Of a DNA stretch of 64,000 nt, positions 51,073 through 61,595 are shown piece by piece; positions within the stretch are counted from its first letter, which is position 1, and each line of letters starts with the position of its first letter. Below the pieces are notes generated by a model, which was not told where the DNA came from, ran no database searches, and was given only the letters and a program-made list of their open reading frames with translations. This stretch comes from Callipepla californica brunnescens (lineage: Eukaryota > Chordata > Aves > Galliformes > Odontophoridae): positions 2,440,485-2,504,484 of the forward strand of contig JALIRH010000031.1 in assembly GCA_023055505.1 (NCBI GenBank), in the 5' to 3' direction. The position numbers were made by a program, and so were the translations under genes.

Positions 51073-53123
51073 GTAGGTTGATATCAGAATCTATCTCCTG
51101 GATCTGTTATTATGTGAAAGTGGAAGGGTACATATGCCTGGTATGTGCAAGCAGTCAGCATGGGGGAAAATAAAGGAAGATTCTAAAGGAAAGAAGAAAA
51201 GCTCATTTTACATAAATCTAAAGATACAGTTTCATTGTGTAGTGACCTGACGGTCAGTATTTCCTGTCACATCAACTGTCTCTATTCATTGTTAACTGAA
51301 GTACATAATCTTCTGTGTCCTACCCTGAGCTAATGATGTGATTCTGCAGGGAAAAAAAAACAAAACAAAAACTAAAAAAGCTATTTTTCACATCAGTGCT
51401 AAGTCATCATGTCTAAAGTGTAATGAAGTTTTAAAGAAAAAACTTGGTTTTCTTCTACCTTTATTTTGTTGCTTTATTTGACTTGATTTCTTAATGGAAG
51501 TTTGATTGATTTAACAGGGAGCTGGTGGACTAGATTTTTTGTCTGGTCTCAGAGAACTTATGCTTGTTTTATAACTTGTGTATGCATTTCTTTAGATGTT
51601 TGTAGTATTACAGCTGTATCAAGCTCTCAGTCTTCAAAACTCCAAACACCTCTACATTCCTATCCCTAAATATATATACCATAAATTTAAGACCTTTTCA
51701 ACTTTCTGTAATAAGCAAATGTCAAACAGATGATAATTCCTCCAGTGCTCACTATACAGGACTAGATGGAAATCATTTTAAAGCTTTGAATTTCAAGGTC
51801 AGAGCATTATTTTGAATGTAGCAGTAGACTTGCTGATTCGAAGATGAGTAAATCTAGGGTCTGGGAAACATTTACTTAAAGAGCCTGAAATAGTTGGAGC
51901 AGGGTGGAACTGGATCATGGTTAATGGAACATGCTTACTCTTTGCAGCAAGATTGGAAAGTGTAGCTGTTATATAAATTAGCAAGAGTTTTCAACAGGCC
52001 CCTGCCCTCTCCTGTTCCAAATGTGAATAATATATGCTCAGCTACCTGAGCAATTACTGAAAAACTAAACTAATGACAGGGACAGAGTGCTCCCCATGGT
52101 ACATAATATTAAAAATATCTCTCATAAAGCCCACTACCATAAATACTTTATTAACAATGCAACAACATACTACCACCTTCCTTTCATTAGGCTATACGGT
52201 GACCAGTGTGTAGCTGCAGATTTATGCTTTTAATTGTACTGTGTGCACTGTATAAAGCTTAGTGAAGCAAAATACTCAAGCAAGTACTTGTCTTTGCAAG
52301 AAATTTTAGGGAGTTAGCAGTTAAATACATTTAAGGACACTGACAGTCTGTCTCCGGAGAGCTCTGCTGTATTTCATAATCATTATCAGAATAGTTATTG
52401 AAATGCTCTTAGAACAATATAACAAGAATGTGAGAAGTCCAAATACCTCTCCATTACTACTTCCCACACATCATCAATCCTCCTTTCAGCTGGAATGTCA
52501 GTTCTCCCTATCACTCCATTGCAGTTTATTACTGTTTGACAATGACCACTGAGAAGAAAAACAATGCAGTAATGAAGGGAGACCAAGGAAATTATAGGAT
52601 ACAGGGGAAAATTGAAGAAATATATTGTTGAATTGCTGAAGCACACTAAGCAAAATAAGTTTTATGTCTAAACAGATGTGTTAGTTTAAATATATTTCAT
52701 GAAGTTAAGACAACTCTGGAAAGTTTAACCCAAATTTCTGTGTGCAGAGCACTCAACCATTTCCTCATTGAAATTTAAACTCCAGATAAATTCAGTATAA
52801 GTGAAAACTGTAGATAAATTTCTAAAGAACCTAATAACACTGTTGTTTAATTGTTATTACTCTATCTGTAATTTGAAGGAATACCCCATGGATCATCTTA
52901 CTAGCGCATTGTCCTATATTTTTCATAGGTACAAAAATATAGTGTAAACATACTATTTAATTTTTAAATTTGCATCATGCAGGGCTTTTTGTTGTTGTTT
53001 TTCTAGGAAACAGTAAAAGTCTTTTAAGATGCAAGTCAAATTATTGTTATGTTTATGGTTTCACTTCTATTTCTTTAACTTCTTTTCCTGCCTGAAGTTG
53101 CTCATTCATAGCTGAATAAAAAC

Positions 53124-53985
53124 ATAGACTCATTGAATAGTTTGGGTTGGAAGAGATCTTAAAGACTGTCTAGTTTCAACCACCCTTACTTATGGACAGG
53201 AACATCTTCCATGAAACCAGATTGTCCAAAACCCCATCCAACCTGGACCTGAACACCTCTAGGGATGGAGCATCCACAGATTCTCTGGGCTAACTGTTCC
53301 AGCGCCTCACCACTCTTTCAGTGAAGAACTTCTTCCAACATAATCTGATATAAACCTACTCTTTTTTTGTTCGCACTACATTTTCTGACAAAGAGTCCCT
53401 CTCCAGCTTTCCTGTAGGCCCCTGTCAGGTACTGGAAGGCTGCTCTAACATCTTCCCAGAGCCACCTATTCTCTTGGCTGAAAAACTTGTCCACCTGTTT
53501 TCACAAGAGAGAAAAGGACTCCAGCCCTTGATCATCTATGTGGTTCTTTCCTGGAGCAGCTTTAGCAGGTCCATGTTCTGTGATGGACATAGTACTCCAA
53601 GTGGGGCCTCATGAGAGTAGAGCAAGGGGCTACTATCACCTCTCTTGCCCTGCTAGCCACCCTTCTTTTGAGGCAGTCCAGTGTTTTGATTGGCTTTCTG
53701 AGCTGTAAGAGCATACTGCTGGCTCCTGTTCAGTTTTTCACCCTCCAGTAGTCCCAAGTTCTGCTCCTCAGGGCTGCTGCCTATCCACTCAACACTCAGA
53801 CTGTATTTGTGTCTGTCTATGACTGCCCTGACCCATGTGCAGCACCTTGCACTTGGCCTTGTTGTACTTCATGAGGTTCGTATGGACCCATCTTTCAGAC
53901 CTGTCAAGATTGCTCAGTATGGCATCCCTCTCCTTCAGTGTGTCAGCTCACCACTCAACTTGTCATCCAGAAAAAGTCTGAAGTA
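53124..53985 (-). mobile_element. CR1 LINE, degenerate 3' fragment
   Basis: Starts at a decayed tail (ATAGACTCATTGAATAGTTT), then GGGATGGAGCATCCACAG, the pol C-terminus, and the CACCTTGCACTTGGCCTTGT block at about 53840. Pol frames are broken. The end near 53985 is approximate. Confidence 0.87.
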
Positions 53986-56900
53986 TTTCCATGTATTCAT
54001 AAATTTTTTACAGTTCTGTTTGTGAAAGCCTCTTCATCTCTTCAAATGAAATAAATGTTCTCTTTAAAACATCCACAGAACTAAGATTTTTTGGAAAATC
54101 ATAGTGATAATGAAAACAAAATCTTCAATTTTCATTCTTTGAAATGTAAGTAGACCACAGGCTTCTAAATTTCTAATCTGTAATAGGCTTATTTTTTGCA
54201 CCAAAAATTACTTTTGGATGAACTTGTTCCTATTCTCTTCAAACAAGCATGTTTTTCAGTACTCTTTATATATTTCTTTACACAGTTTTAAGGGCTGGAT
54301 ATTCTTGTAAAACCAGAACAGAAAAGAGAAAAGTCAAGATTTTTTAAAAGAATTTGAAAAATAAATTATATTTTGTTATACTTTGTTTAATTAGAAAAAT
54401 GAAAGGTGGTGCTGATAATAACTTTGATTAATTAAAGTGCGTGATTTTTTTATTCTATTAAGTAATTCAAAATGATTGGATGCAACAGCCACAGCTTCTT
54501 ACTGTTTGCTGAGAGACTAGGATCCATGAAAAAACCGTATAGTTTGTCTTTAGCACATGTTATTCCAATTAACAGCTCATGTAAGGTTTTTAGGACTATT
54601 ATTATTTTTAAATTTGCTGACCTAATATGCTTACTTCTTCCAAATCCTTCACAAAATAACAAAGATAAATGACTGTACGGTTTTTCTGTAGAATTCCACA
54701 GAGACAGCACATGCCACAAACTGAAACAGACAAATCTGTTTAAAGAAAGGATACTGTGTAGTAACTGAGTTTATTAAATGGAAACCTAAACGATAAATTA
54801 AATATACTTTCAAAATTCTTTTTAGAATCCAGGTAAAAGAAGAGGAAGCCAATTTTTAAACCTATCTTGAGTACCATTACTTTCTGTCACTTATAGAGTA
54901 TTTTGTTTAATTACCAAATTTGCATACATGAGTTCAAAGAGGAACCTTGGAAACTTTGCTATCAAACAATTTCTGTGCAAATATGAAAGCTCCCTTTACA
55001 TTATGCTTCCAGGTGACAAAGCTCTTTACTTGGAAATGGTGTACTCATAAGGGTGGAAATTTCTGGAAGCTTGTGTAATAGATATGAAGTATACATATGA
55101 ATATGTATATGAAGTTGTAGATATAATAATTACAAAAGGAATTTCCTTATAAACATGCAGAGCGGCAGAATGAAGAGCAATATTTCCAAAATAACATATT
55201 CAAGGAAAAAAAAGACAGACAGTGTCAGATCCCATCCTGTGTTAAGAAGAAACAGGCATAACATGGTGAAAATGATTGTGGCTGGTTCTGGGACAAAAGG
55301 GAGAATACAAAAGTTCTCTCTTGACTCCGAAAGGTAAAAGTGAAGTAACTGTGAATTTTAAGACATCAGCCTGAAAATCACCATCTATAAGCACAATGCT
55401 GTAAGCACTGCAGAAACATATCTCTGATTCATGGCTCTGGAATACAGAATCGGAATTAGTTAATTTATGCTCATATGAATAAGCCTTCTCATTTAGATCA
55501 GTCTCAGTGTCACTGAGAGAGTCATACATTTCAGATATTCTGACTCGTCCTCTCACTGCTGTTTGACAAAGACCTCATAGTCAAGTTTCTGGAAAATGAG
55601 ATCCCTTTCTTATGTTTATGAGGAACTGTTCTCCCAACTTCTCACCAACTGCATGCTTAACATTATTTTTTGCACAGTAGTCGTAAACTAGTCCAAATCA
55701 ATGGCAGGGCATCCTTAATACAACCTACGAGGGCGGACAGGCAGTGAAATCTACATGGGAAGTTTTGGCTTTCTGCCCGCATCAGCACAGGGCCTTCATC
55801 TTATTGCCATGACACCATTCTGTTTAGCAGTCTGGATGCAAGCCAAAATGTTTGACGGACATTAATGATCAGATGCTGTGTGGCTGAACCTCTTGTGAGA
55901 ACTCGGCTTGGTGCCTTCCCTCCCATCATCGTTGCCCCTTCTTATCTCTCTCGCTTCACCAACTTTGGCTGCAGATTGTGTTCAGAGTGTTTTCAGGGAG
56001 CATAAGGCTCTTTTACAATCGCTAATCAAGCCTCCTACCCTGATGCAAGGGAGAGAAAGTGAAGGAAATGGAACAGAAGGGGAGGCAAAAGAGAAAAGAA
56101 AGAAAAGTTCACACTTTTAGTATTATTGCTACTACTACTAAATGTTTTCATTCCAAAACTGACAAAGATTGATCACAATTTGTAAGTGTCCAGTACAAGG
56201 TTTACTGCCTGTGCTGTGCCACGTATATTTTTCTCTTAAATTTATTTGAAAATGCTATAGGCTTCTCCAGACTTCACGTCTTCCCATCATTCCAAATAGA
56301 ATGCATTGTACATTCAAAGTAGAGTTAGTTTATTAAGATTTGCCACAGCACTGAAGTATAAAAATCAAAGACAGTAAGTTCTCCAAATGAAATTCTAACA
56401 ACATGTCTTAAAATAATTCCCAAGTGGCTGTCATTTTATACACTGAAATACTGTGCTGCACAGAGGCTAATACTGTGTTTTTTAAACTGTGTATTGCGTT
56501 TGATAACCCTATAAGTCTGTAGTTTGTGACTGAATGAACAGGTAACTGTGCATGTTAAACTCAGATCATACACAGATAACTTTTGCATGCATAAGAGCTC
56601 CACCACAGTTCTAAGTAGTTGGCTAAAACCTTCTTGCTGTAGATTGTCAGAACTAATGCTGTGCTTGGGTGGTTAGGGACACAGAAGATGTATCCAGTAT
56701 GCTTATGTAACCTGATGCTAGGTCCTGGCATTTATCAATTATGTGTACTGCGTATGTACCGTGCATACATGTACTGTGTATGGCTGTAGTATCTATGATG
56801 CATTATGCAATATTGTACTTACTTTGACATATGAAGTTAAACTTTGGGTGCCTTTGTCCTGTAGGTGGGGATTGACTGTATAGGAAAAGTGGAGAAGTCA

Positions 56901-57304
56901 TGTTCAGTTTTAATATTGTAATTCTGCTTTCTGATATCACAAGACATTGTGCTGCTGGCTAGGAGTACTCATAGTTCTAACTAAAGAAAAGACAGTTATG
57001 AGTCCTAGCCTTCATAGTAAGCCAGATCTGCAAAATATCATCCAATTATTATTGCATCAACATCCAGTGTTTTGGTAACTGCTTGCCTTGTTTGAAACCT
57101 CTCATGTCCACAGCTGTGGAAATCACTAACTTCCTTCACTATTAAAAATTGGTATCTTATTGCTCATTTAAGTTTGTTAGTTTCCTTTCCACTGCACAAT
57201 ACCATTTCTGATATATTTATTGTGCATCTTGTGGTGTTAAAAATCTCCACCTGTAAGTAATTACAGATTTTGGCCAAGTGATGTCTCAAATAAATTAAAT
57301 TGGA

Positions 57305-58660
57305 ACATAGGGACATAAGGCAGGAAATGACCATGTAAGTCATCCAGTACAGTTCTCTGCTATTGCAGGCATCTTGTCTTGTAAATATGTTCAGCAATTT
57401 CTATTTTAAAATGAATTAGAAAAAAATTTACCCCTGTTTCTTTGGGAGACTTTTTCACAGCCATGACTAATCTATTTTTTAGAGATTTTCTTCTCAGTTA
57501 TAGCCAGATTTACTCACATGTAGTATTTGCCCATTTGTTGCTGTGCCAAAACTGTGCTTCAACTTAAATAGCTTCTCTCATATCTTTTTTTTTTCTTCTG
57601 ATATATTTATTGACCACAGTCATATCCTCTCTTGGCCTTCGTTTTGCTGTGCTGCATGAACCACTCTCACTTTTACAATCTAAGGTGTCCATCTCTAATT
57701 ATCGTAGTGATCCTTCACTCCACATATTTCCACTTGAATTCTTTTCTTGAGTGCAGACAGTAGTAATTCAGTAGATTCATTCACATCTTTTATTAATCTC
57801 CAAATTACCTAATATCTTTTTTATGTCATTAGAATATTTCCTCAACCTCCATGAGTTCTCCAGCACAGCCCATTCAGTGCAGCCATTTCCACCTCCACTG
57901 TGCTGTTACATTAACCTTCATTTTCATTTATTTCATTATTGATTCTTTGAGGGTCCATTACATGTTTTGTAGAAACCAGATAGGCTGATTATCTGCATAA
58001 AGTAATCTAACAGATATATATGGATTTCTTAACTAAGAGAATGCTGCATTTTAACTGATATCCATTGACTCTGTTCTTTAAAATCTTTTCTAAATGTTCA
58101 ATTCCCTTCTGTTATTCAGGATTTCCAAACCACTGTTCATTCCTATAGTTCTTTTTTGAAACTTTTTCTCCTTCCTAGCATAACTTTTTAAAGTGTGTAC
58201 TACCTAAATAGGGTCAGAAGTTGTAGCTCTCTCTGTGCAGGGGTAGTACTGTTTCCCTGTTTCCTTCACATGCTCATATTCATTCTACTTAGAGATCCAA
58301 CAATCAGACTAAGTTTTAGGGAAGCTCACAGCCAGTTGGTTGTCTGCCATGACCCTAAGCTCCCTTTCAGAGTCACTGCTTTCCAAGAATTTGTCCATCG
58401 TGTACGTGTTACCTACAGACTTCATTTCATTGAGTGTGGTTCGTATGTATATGTTAGTATGCTTCAGTACTTTTGCAAGCATGTTTTATACTTGATGTGA
58501 TTAAGCTTTCTCCAAACTGAGATTGCCCAGCAAAATCAGGTTAAGTGGCAAGCTCAGCATATCATTAAGCTAATTATAATTCTTTGATCTAGTTAGTTTG
58601 CACCTAGTTGGCAACTTCCAGCATTCAGTCAAAGCAGGGTTTGGGGTACTACTTTCAGTA
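57305..58660 (-). mobile_element. Probable very old CR1/L3-like LINE fragment
   Basis: Weak but ordered similarity, from memory, to CR1 relatives common in reptile genomes: GGAAATGACCATGTAAGTCA and CATCCAGTACAG (3' UTR), TATTGACCACAGTCATATCC (pol C-terminus), then CATGACCCTAAGCTCCCTTT near 58350. No reading frame survives and no tail is seen. Boundaries are rough. Confidence 0.45.
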
Positions 58661-61555
58661 ATACTACTCGTTAATACCTCGATGAATCATGATATTATAC
58701 ATTTTATTTTCATTTGGAAATATATGAACAAAACTAATCTTAAAATTCCACTCCTTTGCTTTGTGTAGGAAGTGAGCTTTTTTACAGATAGTCAATGTGT
58801 GTAATACAAAAAAAAAAAAAAAGGAATATGCAAAAAAAGAAATAATGTTCTTGCATTACATTCACTGGAATATACATGTCCTAAAAGGCAGGAAAATTTG
58901 GAATGAAAGTTACAGGAAAATATACCTCAAAATGTCCAGTTTCCTTACAATGTCACAGAGTGTACTGGAAACCAAAACTGCTTAGTTACCTCATCCATTC
59001 TCACACATGTATGGAAACTGTTATAGCAAGCCAGAATAGCATTACTGCTTTTGGACTAGTTGTGCAAACTGGCCTCTGATTTTGCATGCCCTACCTGAAA
59101 CAGGTGATACAGCTGAACATGAAAACCCACACTATTCACAATGTGTGATAAATTATAATTTGGAATGCCAATATTCAAAAGCAGCTTTGGCAAAGTGAAT
59201 CTCTTTCCATACACTTAAGTATGTGCATTTCAAAGAGTGCATTTATGAAACGTTAAACTAGTTATCTTGTGTGGGCAGATGGCTTACTCCCTTTCCTCAC
59301 TTACTTCTAAGTACTTGAAAAACAGCAAAATCTATGCAATTCCGTGTGTCATGTGGGAAAACATAGATATTTTGTGTATGTGTGCGTAGAATTTGATGTA
59401 ATTTTAGGGCAAAAAACCATAAGGGCAGTAACTAAGCTTTTTTCTTTCTAAACAAATGGTACTGGGAAACAAGCTGCACAAAGCCATTACTACAGTCCTC
59501 AGTCTGCAAAGGGAGATGAGATGCAGCCTTATTTTCTGTTCACCCACTGAAAATAAGTGTATTTCCAGAAAATACCTCAGAACATCAGTAGATGTCTTGA
59601 TAGCCTGAAATCTTCTATAAGGAAGAGCTGAAGTTACAAGTGAAACAACAGTGATGTGGGTCTGATAAGTATAGCCTCCTTTCTGGAGAGTGCCATCAAA
59701 TGGCAGTGTAAAGGTAGCAAAAACTGCCTGAGCCATCTCCATGACTGAGTGTTTTCCTGTGAGATCTATCCCTTATCCAGCCCTAACACGATTAACTTCC
59801 CTACATGGTGCCTGTTCTTTGGCTTTACATTTAGGGACAGTTCTCCCTGTTGTTAACTAGAGACTCCTTGTGTACCAGAAATTGTGGAAAACCAAGCTTG
59901 TGTTTTGTCACAGGTGTTTACAGTATGCAGGTTGCTTTACCACAGTTAAGTATATCAGCAACAACAATAGTAATGATAAGGAGAGATAGCTTAAACCAGA
60001 ACTGCAATTCATGCAGCCTTGTAGCTGGCTCTATTTTGTTTAGGAAAATGGGAAATTCATTCCAACATTCCACAGGTTCAGATTTCAGGTTTCAGCCAAC
60101 ACTTCTTTTGGTTGCACTTTAAGCACTAATTATAGCTCTGTGGGGAATAACTTGGAGCTGTTTAAGCTGTTGTTCTAGTGAAGAATAAAATAAAAAATCC
60201 ATGACATGCAACAATACATGTTGCAATGTTCCACTGATATATCCCAATAATTACTGTGTTAATGCATAGATGCTTGAGGTTATTCAGTACATTCTCTTTA
60301 AAGAACACAGTTGAAGTATTTTTGTGCTTCAGTGTTGTAAAAGTGTCAAATCATGCTAGCTAATAAAATACATTTTGTTGTGATTTTTTTTTTCCTTTTT
60401 CTCTATGAAAAAGTTGGTTTAGAAGTACCCAAGAGCTTTAATTACATTAGCAGCAGCTTACCTTTCCAACAACTTGGTTAATTGTTTCTTGTAATAAGTG
60501 ATAGACTTTTGTGTGATAAACGTATTGTGCGTATGCTTGTTCCAGCACTAGGAAATTCTTTTTTGACTTTCTAGTTATTCTAACAGTAAAAACAGGATTC
60601 TAATACACAAACGTGGGACATGGTTTTTAAGTATTTCCTGAAACATACATCTTTTGTACACCTGTTATGTGTATGAGGTATATGTACACTTGTTAGGTTC
60701 ACCACTCTTTTTTTCATAGAGTGTATAGGAATACATTTTTTAATGAATTGATACCCAAATGTGAATTTTCCTGAAAGCACGCATACCTCAACAGAATTCA
60801 TAGCCTCCGATTTTTCTCCTTTTGTTTATGATTTTTTTTCCTTTTGATAGTCAGAGAGGCTATTAGATGGAATGGAATAATAAATAATCTGTTTGACTGT
60901 CTTTTGCTAGGACTTCAAAGTTTTTGCCTAGGGCTCTCAGCTTGCTGTTATCTCTATTGGAAAGATGCCTGCTTTACAGTGAGAGTGCTTTGCAGACAGA
61001 AGAGCCAGATACTTTTTAAGTGTGGTATGCCAGACTGTATTTTTCATTTCCAAATTAGAGGTTAAGTGCGCTGGTGGAAACTCAGCAGGAGCTGGGAGAT
61101 GCTGCTTCTCAACAGAAAAATGTTGCCAGTCAGCGGATTGGCAGCACTTTGACTCTACACGCGGCAGTGGCATCTAGCTCCCAGACTGTGCAGAAATCCC
61201 TGGAAGCTGGCAGCAGGGAGATCCTGTCTCCTACAAGTGCATTTCTTAGGATGCTGTGTTCTGTGGTGCCTATCCCTATGGTAATTGCACTCAAAATCAT
61301 GCCTGCATGCTTGTTTGTTTTCAGCTCCCTAGAGAACTGACCTGTCTTCTAGAACTTCAGTTACAAGCATTTCCACTTAAGGAATTCATTTTTAAGGAAG
61401 AGTTCTTATCATGAGTTTACTTTTTCCTGCTTCCACGTCAGGATCAATCTCACTTCCCAGCAGCAGTTTTTGTTATTGGAAGCATTAAGTAATTGTAGAA
61501 CAATATTATTGAGAAGAGAGGAAATTAAATGCTTAGACTCTAGCCATGGATAGGG

Positions 61556-61560
<5 letters not shown>

Positions 61561-61590
<30 letters not shown>
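61561..61590. repeat. T30 homopolymer
   Basis: Thirty consecutive T, the longest homopolymer in the window. Its exact length is sensitive to sequencing error. Confidence 0.9.

Positions 61591-61595
<5 letters not shown>

Noticed and set aside
56740..56830. TGTA/TACA-rich stretch as a palindromic element
   Set aside because: Matches are short and imperfect, and the pattern fits decayed TG/TA simple repeat.
61074..61340. 88-codon open frame, relatively GC-rich with CpGs
   Set aside because: The first 50 codons look protein-like, but no acceptor/donor pair or known family fits and it does not match the expected next PCSK5 exon.
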